This document shows, one piece after another, positions 27,602-35,514 of a stretch of DNA of 64,000 nucleotides; positions within the stretch are counted from its first letter, which is position 1; every line of letters starts with the position of its first letter. The position numbers and the translations under genes are program-made. Below the pieces are notes generated by a model, which made no database searches, had not been told where the DNA came from, and saw nothing but the letters and a program-made list of their open reading frames with translations. This stretch comes from Parapedobacter koreensis (GTDB taxonomy: Bacteria > Bacteroidota > Bacteroidia > Sphingobacteriales > Sphingobacteriaceae), in NCBI RefSeq assembly GCF_900109365.1, contig NZ_FNZR01000005.1, positions 248,001-312,000 on the forward strand. Direction: 5' to 3'.

Positions 27602-28693
27602 ATGGACAAAAAAGACAGCAAAAATGGCATCGGTAAAGCATTGCTGAATGCTTTGTCAGTGTGCGCCATTGTCACCACCGTTTCATCGTGTACGACAACA
27701 GCAGAAAACAAGGACAATCTGGTTATCAAAGAACAAGGGGCATTTTCGGCGGGCGGTAAGGTAATCAAAAGCGAGGGGACATTTGACCCGCTCAAACCGT
27801 GGAACGAGGCACAGGGTGGACAGACAAGGCATGGAGACCATGCCGATGTATTTTACCAAATCCCTGTAAATGCCAAGCAAAATGCAATGGTATTCCTGCA
27901 CGGCTACGGGCAATCCAGACGCAGTTGGCAAACCACCGCAGACGGACGGGAGGGCTTTGCCGACATTTTTTTGCGCAAAGGTTACGGTGTGTACCTTGTT
28001 GACCAACCGGGGCGCGGCGATGCGGGACAAACCACAACACCTGCACAAATCTCGGCTACACCCGATGACCAGACCTGGTTTACGCAATTCCGTATCGGTT
28101 TATATCCCGATTTCAACGAGGGTGTACAGTTCCCCAAAGATGAAAAATCGCTCGACCAATTTTTCCGCATGATGACACCCAGCACAGGCAATATTGATGA
28201 ACAGACCATAGTCAATGCAATGTCTGCGGTGTTTGACAGGTCGGCCGATGGCATCCTGTTTACACATTCGGCAGGCGGAGCGCCGGGCTGGAAAACTGCC
28301 ATCAGGAATGAGCGTGTAAAAGCGATTGTTTCCTATGAACCGGGGGGATTTGTTTTTCCCGAGGGCGAAACACCCGAAGGCAACCGTGGAGGCAGGGGCA
28401 TACCTCTTGGTGAGTTTTTAAAGCTGACCAAAATCCCCATCGTCGTTTATTTTGGCGACTACATCCCGGAAGAAGAAACCAGCGCTGCCTCGCTCAACTT
28501 TTGGCGAAGTGTGCTGGCCACGGCAAGGCAGTGGGCAAAGGTTGTAAATGCTCACGGCGGCGATGCCACCATTGTTCACCTACCCGAAATCGGCATAAAA
28601 GGAAATACACATTTCCCGATGTCAGATTTAAACAACAAAGAAGTGGCAGAAATCTTGGCGACCTGGCTAAAAGAAAAACGGTTGGATCAGTAA
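27602..28693 (+). CDS. Lipoprotein alpha/beta hydrolase (esterase 713-like)
   Basis: 363 aa. Lipoprotein signal with Cys30 in TVSSC. Oxyanion region HGYGQ (100-104), nucleophile Ser223 in THSAGG (221-226), acid candidate Glu246 (SYEPGG) and His337 in GNTHFPM. This arrangement resembles a secreted arylesterase-type family (esterase 713-like). It is probably anchored in a membrane facing the periplasm. It starts 26 bp after the aldo-keto reductase stop, in the same direction. Confidence 0.87.
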   Translation: MDKKDSKNGIGKALLNALSVCAIVTTVSSCTTTAENKDNLVIKEQGAFSAGGKVIKSEGTFDPLKPWNEAQGGQTRHGDHADVFYQIPVNAKQNAMVFLHGYGQSRRSWQTTADGREGFADIFLRKGYGVYLVDQPGRGDAGQTTTPAQISATPDDQTWFTQFRIGLYPDFNEGVQFPKDEKSLDQFFRMMTPSTGNIDEQTIVNAMSAVFDRSADGILFTHSAGGAPGWKTAIRNERVKAIVSYEPGGFVFPEGETPEGNRGGRGIPLGEFLKLTKIPIVVYFGDYIPEEETSAASLNFWRSVLATARQWAKVVNAHGGDATIVHLPEIGIKGNTHFPMSDLNNKEVAEILATWLKEKRLDQ

Positions 28694-28756
28694 AACAAAT
28701 TACATGATAAAACTAAAAAAACCGCTTTAAAAATTTTCACTTAAATAAACAAGGAT

Positions 28757-29236
28757 ATGAAAACAGTATCAATACTCGGAGCGTGTCTATTGATGTTGGC
28801 TGTCCAGACGCTTTTTGCACAAACCGAAAATGCAAGCGTGGAGCAGCAGGAAATCATTGACCTTTCAAAAGAGAAATGGCTTTGGATGGCAGACAAAAAA
28901 GCCGATACACTGGCCGATTTATTTCATGAGAAGTCCATGTTCGTTCACATGGGCGGCGCTTGGGGAAGGCAACGGGAAGTGGATGTAATCAAAAGCGGAG
29001 GCATTTGGTACAAGAAAGCGGCAGTATATTCAGTTATAGTCAACATTATTGGTAATACGGCCATTCTCTTAAATGACATTGATTTGGAAGCGGTAGTTGG
29101 CGGCAATACGGTTACAAATCCTTTTATGGTGACCGAAGTGTATATCAAAGAAAACGGCAAATGGAAGATGGGGTCACTCACTTTTTCTCGTCTGCTCCGT
29201 CCAGTTAAAATGGACGGCAATAACAGTAACCAGTAG
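28757..29236 (+). CDS. Exported SnoaL/NTF2-like protein (DUF4440-type)
   Basis: 159 aa with a signal peptide (1 to about 21, ending ...LFAQ) and a single cone-shaped NTF2-like fold (residues 28-150). In this fold a pocket binds small hydrophobic ligands; catalysis is not certain. Follows the esterase in the same cluster. Confidence 0.8.
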   Translation: MKTVSILGACLLMLAVQTLFAQTENASVEQQEIIDLSKEKWLWMADKKADTLADLFHEKSMFVHMGGAWGRQREVDVIKSGGIWYKKAAVYSVIVNIIGNTAILLNDIDLEAVVGGNTVTNPFMVTEVYIKENGKWKMGSLTFSRLLRPVKMDGNNSNQ

Positions 29237-29263
29237 CCCGCAGCACCACCAAAACAATAACGG

Positions 29264-29989
29264 ATGAGAAAACCAACGATACTGTCACTCATGGCAATAG
29301 CCGTTATGGTCTTTAATACAAATGCACAACCAAAAACAGCGGTTGAAAATGCATTGAGCCCAAAGGAACAAAGCATCATAACCATTTCTGCATTGACCGC
29401 AAAAGGCGATTTATCCAAACTGAAAATAGCGTTGAATGCAGGGATTGCAACGGGGCTAACCGTTAATGAAACAAGGGAAGTATTGGTGCATCTGTATGCC
29501 TATTGTGGATTTCCACGTAGTATCCGTGGCCTGCAGGCTTTTATGGAAATCCTTGATGAACGGAAAACCAGGGGTATCAATGATAAAACAGGCAATGATG
29601 CTTCACCCATTGATGAAGCAGGAAGCAAATACGAACGTGGGAAAAGGATTTTAGGAGAACTTACCCAATCGCAGCAACCTGAAACCCTTACAGGTTATTC
29701 GGCATTTGCACCGATAATAGATACTTTTCTGAAAGAACACCTATTTGCTGATATTTTTGAACGGGATGTTTTAACCTATTCCGACAGGGAATTGGTGACG
29801 GTATCGGTACTTAGCGCAATTGGCAATGCGGAACCCATGCTTCGTTCACATTTGACCATCTGCCTCAATGTAGGCTTAACCCCTGAACAGTTACAGCAAT
29901 TCGTAACCATCGTTAAATCAACCATAGGAAAAAAAGAAGCAAAAACGGCCCGGAAAATTTTGACCGAGGTACTGAAAAGCAAGGAATAA
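29264..29989 (+). CDS. Exported carboxymuconolactone-decarboxylase-family protein, two tandem domains
   Basis: 241 aa with a signal peptide (1 to about 22). Two AhpD/CMD-like helical repeats are seen: SALTAKGDLSKLKIALNAGI...VHLYAYCGFPRSIRGL (about 42-95) and SVLSAIGNAEPMLRSHLTICLNVGL (about 185-209). No CxxC thiol pair, so not a classical AhpD peroxidase. Same cluster as the esterase and NTF2-like genes. Confidence 0.84.
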   Translation: MRKPTILSLMAIAVMVFNTNAQPKTAVENALSPKEQSIITISALTAKGDLSKLKIALNAGIATGLTVNETREVLVHLYAYCGFPRSIRGLQAFMEILDERKTRGINDKTGNDASPIDEAGSKYERGKRILGELTQSQQPETLTGYSAFAPIIDTFLKEHLFADIFERDVLTYSDRELVTVSVLSAIGNAEPMLRSHLTICLNVGLTPEQLQQFVTIVKSTIGKKEAKTARKILTEVLKSKE

Positions 29990-30008
29990 AATTTTGACCG
30001 ATTTAAAA

Positions 30009-30389
30009 ATGAAAAAGGTAATATCAATTATAGCATTGGCGATGTTAACAGCAGCTACCGACGCAGTAAATGCACAGACCAACCAATCAAAGACAGGTTC
30101 AAGTCAAGAGACCTTTCTGTACACTACGAGCAGCCTACTTGATTTAATGACTTGGGATGCCACCACGAACATGGATTTAATCAATCAACCCCTTTTGATG
30201 ATAACCTGTAGCAAAGCCGATACAAAATACATGACAGATGAGGCATTCCCCAAGGCCATAAATGCCAAAAACAAGAAACTATTTGTGATTGATGGCGCTA
30301 CACACATACAGACCTACTGGAAACCCGAATACGTATCACAGGCGGTGAATAAATTGCTTGACTTTTATCAGACCAACCTTTACGATTAA
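30009..30389 (+). pseudogene. Exported alpha/beta-hydrolase remnant (signal peptide joined to C-terminus)
   Basis: 126 aa from ATG 30009. A normal signal peptide (MKKVISIIALAMLTAATDAVNAQ) is followed after 12 residues by sequence matching only the final third of BD-FAE/DltB-type alpha/beta hydrolases (YYTTSSLLDLMTWD-like, then KADTKYMTDEAFPKA and DGATHIQTYWKPEYV, with the catalytic His in ATHIQ). The nucleophile region is gone. An in-frame internal deletion explains this best. It ends the oxidoreductase cluster. Confidence 0.7.
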
Positions 30390-30392
30390 AAG

Positions 30393-30478
30393 ATGATGAA
30401 ACATAGTTTAAATATATCCTGCCCCTTGTAAGGGTCTTGCTTGGAGCCTGTGGCAACAGTAAGGAGATTGGTGATTGA
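30393..30478 (+). pseudogene. Decayed lipoprotein signal sequence
   Basis: ATGATG at 30393 opens MMKHSLNI, then a frameshift after about 26 bases would continue LPLVRVLLGACGNSKEIGD before TGA at 30476, with a lipobox LLGAC. Two frames are needed, so this looks like a broken gene remnant. Short length keeps confidence low. Confidence 0.35.
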
Positions 30479-30635
30479 GCCGCAATGAAGTAAAAGAACA
30501 GGAAATCCTAATGAAAAGATATGGGGGCGTGTAAGGGACATCAAGATTGGGCCGGATGATCGGTTTACGTGATTACCACTAAATAGGTTGTGAATTCATG
30601 TATTGAAAAAGCATTCGGAACGGACAAATACGACA

Positions 30636-30845
30636 ATGGAAATTCCCACAGAAATAGCTAACATAGTTGCCGATTGCGGCACACGGAACCTGACGTTTTC
30701 CGAGAAAAGAAAATTGTTGCTATGGTATCAGCAAGAGATGTACAGCGGCATTGAAATAGGATTGCTGGCCGAAAAAGAGAAAGAAACCGGGGATAGGATA
30801 TTCCGGAAGATCATGGACTATATCAACAGGCATCCCCATTCCTGA
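30636..30845 (+). CDS. Small hypothetical protein
   Basis: 69 aa from ATG 30636 (MEIPTEIANIVADCGTRN). A TTG start at 30603 would add 11 residues. Mostly helical, charged, no membrane segment; no family recognised. It is the last gene before the left end of the integrated element. Confidence 0.5.
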   Translation: MEIPTEIANIVADCGTRNLTFSEKRKLLLWYQQEMYSGIEIGLLAEKEKETGDRIFRKIMDYINRHPHS

Positions 30846-30886
30846 AGGATTAAATTACGATGGTCCACAGATTCTTATTGGCAAAA

Positions 30887-30916
30887 AAGGAGACAACCTG
30901 TATGTGGTGTCTCCTT
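30887..30916. terminator. Hairpin just outside the element
   Basis: AAGGAGACA (30887-30895) pairs with TGTCTCCTT (30908-30916), 12-base loop; 2 bp before the attL-like repeat. Could terminate the small hypothetical gene. Confidence 0.5.
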
Positions 30917-30918
30917 AA

Positions 30919-30932
30919 GTAGCCCATAGGGG
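30919..30932. repeat. attL-like core repeat
   Basis: GTAGCCCATAGGGG, identical over 14 bases to 40018-40031. The same strand also forms an 8-bp stem with GGGCTACT at 30931-30938. Confidence 0.65.
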
Positions 30933-30993
30933 GCTACTAAAACCGCTGTATTTCGTCAAATTTCCCGCACAACCTTGTAAGAAATACCCGTGT

Positions 30994-31012
30994 GGGGGAA
31001 ACAATAGGGGAA
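30994..31012 (+). repeat. Left arm-type site GGGGGAA-N3-ATAGGGGAA
   Basis: GGGGGAA ACA ATAGGGGAA, same order, orientation and 10-base offset as the right-end copy at 39902-39920. Most likely an integrase or accessory-factor binding site. Confidence 0.55.
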
Positions 31013-31088
31013 GTTGGTTGTAAAAGCACATGATTTTATCCATACCTCCGCAAATCAGGCACATACATAATTTTAGACAAAAGAAATA

Positions 31089-31295
31089 CTACTTCTTCAT
31101 GAAGTCTTCAACGAATTGGCTCAAAATTTCGTTATTGGCCTCTAACAACTCGTTCTGCTCTTCTAATAATTCATTGGTCACCCTTTGATTTGAGACTATT
31201 TCGTTAATCTTCCAATACCACATGACAATTTCACGGAATATAAGAAATACAACAATTCCAACTCCCAAAAAGATAAGTACATCTGTCAGATTCAT
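31089..31295 (-). CDS. Small membrane protein with coiled coil
   Basis: 68 aa: one N-terminal membrane helix (residues about 4-24) and a cytosolic Glu/Leu/Asn-rich coiled coil (LLEEQNELLEANNEILSQF). Last gene of a five-gene minus-strand set in the element. No family recognised. Confidence 0.65.
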   Translation of the reverse strand: MNLTDVLIFLGVGIVVFLIFREIVMWYWKINEIVSNQRVTNELLEEQNELLEANNEILSQFVEDFMKK

Positions 31296-31359
31296 AAGTA
31301 TTTAAATTAAGGTTTATATTACTTTTTGCTAACGCTTTAGGGATTTCTGATAATTCAGG

Positions 31360-31767
31360 CTAAACAACCTCGGACGCATCTGAACTATACACCTTGTTTT
31401 TTAACGCACGAAGGATTTTTGCTATGACACCCCTTTCAAAGCAATCTGCCAAAAAGCCATCAGTAAACCTGTCTGCCCTGATGATGGCTGCCAACAGTTT
31501 GCATAAGGTAATCGTATCAAGTTGGGAATAGTCGTAATCCCTATTGGTAGCCATAGCTTCGCCCTCTTTCCATGCCATCCAGTCAAACACGGGATTAATC
31601 CGCAAGTCAATGATAACGCCAACGGTTTTGCTTATGATTTCAGCATATTCTCTAAAATCTTGAGTTCTCTCAATCTCTGGTAAGAGTTCAAAGAGCCTAT
31701 CCCAATCCCTTGGCGATAATGTGTCAAGGTGTTGCGGTAATTTTTCAAGTTCAACCATTTCTCCCAT
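31360..31767 (-). CDS. DUF6508-like protein
   Basis: 135 aa. The sequence NPVFDWMAWKEGE followed by ITLCKLLAAIIRADRFTDGFL resembles what I remember of DUF6508. Cytosolic, helix-rich, function unknown. 32 bp after the preceding exported-protein gene of the same strand. Confidence 0.7.
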   Translation of the reverse strand: MGEMVELEKLPQHLDTLSPRDWDRLFELLPEIERTQDFREYAEIISKTVGVIIDLRINPVFDWMAWKEGEAMATNRDYDYSQLDTITLCKLLAAIIRADRFTDGFLADCFERGVIAKILRALKNKVYSSDASEVV

Positions 31768-31799
31768 TTCTCTGTATTGTTTGCTGCCGATATGTAAAG

Positions 31800-32375
31800 C
31801 TATTCCATGCTCCCTGATGTTTGGCCTTGCTCCGTTTTGGCAATTCTTTCCTGATGCTTCGCTTTGTCAGTCTCCGTCATTTCACGTTCAAAAAGCACCA
31901 TTTCCGAAATGCAACCATTGGTGAAAACAACTGTTTCAGGGTAAAAAACGGCTTCCGTAGGCTCATACTCCCAAGACAGGCTGTTTTTGACGGCATCCAT
32001 TCCAATTCCATTTCGCAAGATGAAATGTGGTTTTATCAAGTAAACATCGCTTCCAATCGTCTCTTCCATATTTTGGAACGTAAACCCGATGTTTTTAGGT
32101 CGTCTATTCTTTGGTTCAAGGCCATCTTGGTAAGCTATTCCAAACACGTGCCCTGGATTGGAATAAAGGAAAGCATAGCAAAATGTTCCCGACTGCAAAG
32201 CCCCCTCGGAAAACAGTACCTTGTGGGTTTCTTGGTTTGAGATGGACCAGACTTTTCCATTGGGTACTTTTCGGTGTGCCCTTGAAACAAGAACCTCTTT
32301 CACATCCTGACCAAAGGTATCGGCAGATAAGCAGACAATAAAGGATAGGCAGATAAGAGATTTTGTAAGCCCCAT
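31800..32375 (-). CDS. Exported protein of unknown function (element operon)
   Basis: 191 aa from ATG 32375 (MGLTKSLICLSFIVCLSADTFGQ) with a signal peptide ending near GQ. A longer frame to 32417 would add 14 residues and overlap the upstream gene. The rest is beta-rich and acidic with no motif I recognise. It is 16 bp after the next gene upstream. Confidence 0.68.
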   Translation of the reverse strand: MGLTKSLICLSFIVCLSADTFGQDVKEVLVSRAHRKVPNGKVWSISNQETHKVLFSEGALQSGTFCYAFLYSNPGHVFGIAYQDGLEPKNRRPKNIGFTFQNMEETIGSDVYLIKPHFILRNGIGMDAVKNSLSWEYEPTEAVFYPETVVFTNGCISEMVLFEREMTETDKAKHQERIAKTEQGQTSGSME

Positions 32376-32391
32376 CAGAAAACAATTACTA

Positions 32392-33240
32392 TCATATAGC
32401 CCGAAAAATTTTGTCATAGTATATTTTATCAGAGGTTTTATTGTACAAGATCAACCGCAAGTTATTCCCTCTAACAACCTCAATCCGACAAGGCTCCTTA
32501 TTTATCAGAGATTTCCTCCGGTGTTCGGAAAAATCTTCGTCATTAAACAAGGCTGTATATACTCCTTTAATGTCGAAAACGAATAGAAACCCAACATCGC
32601 TCCTATTGTCTTCAACTTCTAATGCGGTTGTCGCATCCATTGGTATAAAGATATATTGGGTGTAGCTTTTGTTACCATGAAATAGGTTGTCATATCTCTT
32701 ATGAATTTGCAATTGTTTAAACTCAATGTCACCGATTACTTTTGGCAAGAAACTTCTTTTACAATAATCAGGTCTAACAGGCCCAATTTGGACAAAAAAG
32801 CCTCTCTTGTTGATGTCATAATCTTCACGCAAACCGTAAAAAAAAGTGCCGACATTCCATTCTTCTGCATAAAAAGCAGAATTTAAAAACTCTGCTTTTA
32901 CACCCTTTAAGCTGTCTAACAGGTACTTGTATTCATCCGTTTCTTTGAAGACCTCTTTCTTGAGGTTTGTATCATAAATGGCTGCCTCTTTAAAGAAGTC
33001 AAAAACATTCAAATGATAGGCACTTTCAAACGGTTTTGGTTTAGGCTGCGTCCAATCGTCTCCACGGTCTGCGAGCCAATGGCGCTCTGTTGGTCTAAAG
33101 TTTGCAATGATTTGGGATGGTTTCAGTACGATATTCTCATTTGTTAGAAATTCATGCTGTTGTGATAGCGAGAGGCTATCCTGTGAAAATGTATATGCAA
33201 AGGAACAGAGCATAAACATCAGGATAATGAAAAACTTCAT
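32392..33240 (-). CDS. Exported protein of unknown function (element operon)
   Basis: 282 aa with a signal peptide (MKFFIILMFMLCSFAYTFSQ). The mature part is rich in aromatic and charged residues and has no family I can name. It lies 22 bp after the UDG-like gene and is probably co-transcribed with it. Confidence 0.72.
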   Translation of the reverse strand: MKFFIILMFMLCSFAYTFSQDSLSLSQQHEFLTNENIVLKPSQIIANFRPTERHWLADRGDDWTQPKPKPFESAYHLNVFDFFKEAAIYDTNLKKEVFKETDEYKYLLDSLKGVKAEFLNSAFYAEEWNVGTFFYGLREDYDINKRGFFVQIGPVRPDYCKRSFLPKVIGDIEFKQLQIHKRYDNLFHGNKSYTQYIFIPMDATTALEVEDNRSDVGFLFVFDIKGVYTALFNDEDFSEHRRKSLINKEPCRIEVVRGNNLRLILYNKTSDKIYYDKIFRAI

Positions 33241-33262
33241 ATAAGTGGTTATTCTTGTTTAG

Positions 33263-33988
33263 CTAATATTTGGTTTGTTTTCCATTGTGTGTACTGAGAG
33301 TGGTAGCGGTGGTGCTTTTGATTTCACCCCCAATCCTTGCCCAATCAGCGTTTTGAAGTTCTGCCGAACGGCCTACCCTGCCCAAAGGGGAACAATGTTG
33401 CACTACAAACAAATTCTTGCCGTCAGGCAGCCTTATTTTTGTTCCTGTGACCTCTTTCATGCCGGCCGTAGGTTTGATGCCGTAGATGCCGCAAACAGCC
33501 TTGTAGGCGGTCTTTCCCATCGCAATGATATGTTTGGGCTGGACGATGTCAATAAGTCCTTTTAAATATTCCCTGCTTTCCCGTATCCAACTATCCTTTA
33601 CGGGCTTGCTCATATGTTGGGTTTCACTTTTCTTGATTCCCAATATCGCATTGGTAAAGAACAGGGGCAATTCGCTTGTTCCTGCATACGAGATTTCTGC
33701 AATAGGATGGGCTAATATCTTAAAAAAGTCTATCAGGGCTAAATTCGTTGAGCTACTTTTTTCCTTTTGCCAGTCTTCCTGTAAATTATTTTTTAGGGAT
33801 TCTGAATCGGCAAAGTCCTGACCTATCAACATGACTTCGGCATCAAGGTTTCCCTGCCATAGTTCCCATGGATTGATGACATCAAAGTCGAAATTCTCAA
33901 TTTCATGGGGGTTCAACAATTCCGGTGTGGAGAATCTGTGTTTTTTGAATTTCGCAACCAGATTTTGGTAGCGGATGGTTTTGGGCAT
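33263..33988 (-). CDS. Uracil-DNA-glycosylase-superfamily protein
   Basis: 241 aa. Three superfamily motifs are visible: IGQDFAD (55-61, where family 1 has GQDPYH), TNAILG (112-117) and QHCSPLGRVGR (197 on, equivalent to HPSPLS). It should remove or recognise modified bases in DNA. Inside a mobile element, it could act in restriction of phages with modified DNA, in element maintenance, or in ordinary repair. First gene of the minus-strand set; palindromes at its start (33988-34157). Confidence 0.82.
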   Translation of the reverse strand: MPKTIRYQNLVAKFKKHRFSTPELLNPHEIENFDFDVINPWELWQGNLDAEVMLIGQDFADSESLKNNLQEDWQKEKSSSTNLALIDFFKILAHPIAEISYAGTSELPLFFTNAILGIKKSETQHMSKPVKDSWIRESREYLKGLIDIVQPKHIIAMGKTAYKAVCGIYGIKPTAGMKEVTGTKIRLPDGKNLFVVQHCSPLGRVGRSAELQNADWARIGGEIKSTTATTLSTHNGKQTKY

Positions 33989-34157
33989 GTGGTAATTTTT
34001 GAACGGTTAGTAAATAAACAGGGCGCAGACCTAAATTCTTTCGCCGTTCAAGGCTTACCACAGCCCCTTAATACAAAAGACAAGGTTGCGCCCATTTCTG
34101 GGCGTATCCATGTCATAAGTTGTATTAAGTCGTGTTTTGTGGTAATTCTGAACGACA
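33988..34157. promoter_or_regulatory. Nested inverted repeats upstream of the UDG-like operon
   Basis: A 19-base motif TGTGGTAAnnnTTGAACGG appears at 33988-34006; its inverse is at 34044-34062 (16 of 19 positions), and a third near-copy is at 34138-34154. Between the second and third, CTTAATACAA (34067-34076) pairs with TTGTATTAAG (34120-34129) around a small CGCCCA/TGGGCG hairpin. Likely operators or a cruciform-type structure. Confidence 0.6.
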
Positions 34158-34593
34158 ACGTTATGAGATACGCTATATTTTTGTTTTGACTCTCTCTACA
34201 TTATTTCCATTTTTCAGCTAAAGTAACACAATTCCAAGTATTCTTCAAATCTTTTCTGATGATACACTAAGTGTACGGAAATTTATGTAATGCAAAAATT
34301 ACAATTGTATATTATTGATTTAAAATCAGCATCTTATGTGTTACTTCTGAGGGGGTGTGTTTGATTTTCATATGAATAAATAGATTTGGCTTCTTTAATG
34401 AAAGAAGTCTTATCTACTTGTTATCTATATATATTTATCTATGTATATGAAATTTATATATACCCCTAAGGAAAATAGACCTTAGTGTAATACCTAAATC
34501 AAGCAATTTTTGGACTTTTTGACATGGGGAGTTAATAGGAGCAAAGGCCAAACAAGTGTAAAGGTCAATGTTTCATTAATTAATTAATTTCAA
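34158..34593. other. AT-rich non-coding tract before the duplicated-HTH gene
   Basis: About 430 bp with no credible gene. It contains a hairpin CTTCTTT-AATG-AAAGAAG (34390-34407), TATCTATATAT/TTATCTATGTATAT repeats (about 34425-34465) and CTAAGG...CCTTAG (34466-34485). The composition would suit a replication or integration control region. Confidence 0.45.
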
Positions 34594-35343
34594 ATGGCAA
34601 AAAAACAAAAAAATGACGTCTTTGACGTCTTTCAGAAAAATGGAGAAACATTTATGGCTTTCATCCATGTGTTAAGCGGTAATGAGCTGTCAAGTTCACC
34701 AAGGATTTTATTCCAGCAGATTTATCTGTCTGCATGCCGTACAGGGCATTGTTATTTGGACAGCCGCAGTTTAGGCGAAAGGAGTGGCTTAGTCCCATCC
34801 GCCATTAAGAGTAGTCTGGCCGAACTGGAAAACAAAGGTTGGATAAAGAGAAAAATGGAGCCAAACGGTGTGGGGCATGGGCGAAAGATAAGCGTTTTGT
34901 ACCATAATCTGCGGAAAGACTGCCCCAAACCCGAAATGTATTCAATACACCATGTTGGTGAATTTAGGGGATTTGCAAAAGGCAAGAAGGATAAATTCCA
35001 CCCCAATGCAGTAGTAACGTATATCCTGCACAGAAAATATAAGCAGGTATGCAAGACATTGACCCCCGTCCTATTTGATGGTGCTCTAAAATCCAGAACA
35101 AGAATACTGTTTCAGATCATTGCCTCACTATCTGTGAACAAGGGGTATTGTTACGCACAGAACGCATTCTTGGGGAAATTGCTAAAAGCCAAAAACAGCT
35201 GTGTTTCTGAACACATCTCGCTTTTGGAAAATGAGGGGCTTATCCGGATAGAAAATCATGAGTACAATTCCCGAAAGAGTAGGCGCATCTACTTGGATGA
35301 TGATGGATTAAAGAAACGCTATTTGAAGAAAGGGGATAAATAA
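34594..35343 (+). CDS. Protein with two winged-helix-like repeats
   Basis: 249 aa. Two related halves are visible: SSPRILFQQIYLSACRTGHC...SLAELENKGWIKRK (about 33-83) and SRTRILFQIIASLSVNKGYC...ISLLENEGLIRIE (about 166-215). Each looks like an MarR/Rep-type winged helix. It may be a replication-initiator-like or regulatory protein of the element. It precedes the integrase gene. Confidence 0.7.
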   Translation: MAKKQKNDVFDVFQKNGETFMAFIHVLSGNELSSSPRILFQQIYLSACRTGHCYLDSRSLGERSGLVPSAIKSSLAELENKGWIKRKMEPNGVGHGRKISVLYHNLRKDCPKPEMYSIHHVGEFRGFAKGKKDKFHPNAVVTYILHRKYKQVCKTLTPVLFDGALKSRTRILFQIIASLSVNKGYCYAQNAFLGKLLKAKNSCVSEHISLLENEGLIRIENHEYNSRKSRRIYLDDDGLKKRYLKKGDK

Positions 35344-35426
35344 ACGCATGTTGGATTCAAGGCTCTGCGCGACTTCCGCGCCAAGCCTTGTCTACGCTTC
35401 AAATTACTAAGAAAAAATAATCTTTC

Positions 35427-35500
35427 AAGACTTCTGTAAGTTATCAAATGCTCGTAATAGAAGGTTTTAACCTTTGTAGAAGTCTTTGGAAATTTCCAAA
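35427..35500 (+). promoter_or_regulatory. Inverted repeats before the integrase gene
   Basis: AAGACTTCT (35427-35435) pairs with AGAAGTCTT (35478-35486). It is directly followed by the 16-base perfect palindrome TTTGGAAATTTCCAAA (35485-35500), 14 bases before the integrase ATG. Probable operator of the integrase promoter. Confidence 0.55.
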
Positions 35501-35514
35501 AAAATAACTTCAAA

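Noticed and set aside
30846-31088. CRISPR array at the left element end
   Set aside because: Only single inverted repeats are present; no regular repeat-spacer pattern anywhere in the window.
31300-34160. Integron-style gene cassettes with attC sites
   Set aside because: Gaps of 16-64 bp between the genes are too short for attC sites, and all genes share one strand; an operon fits better.
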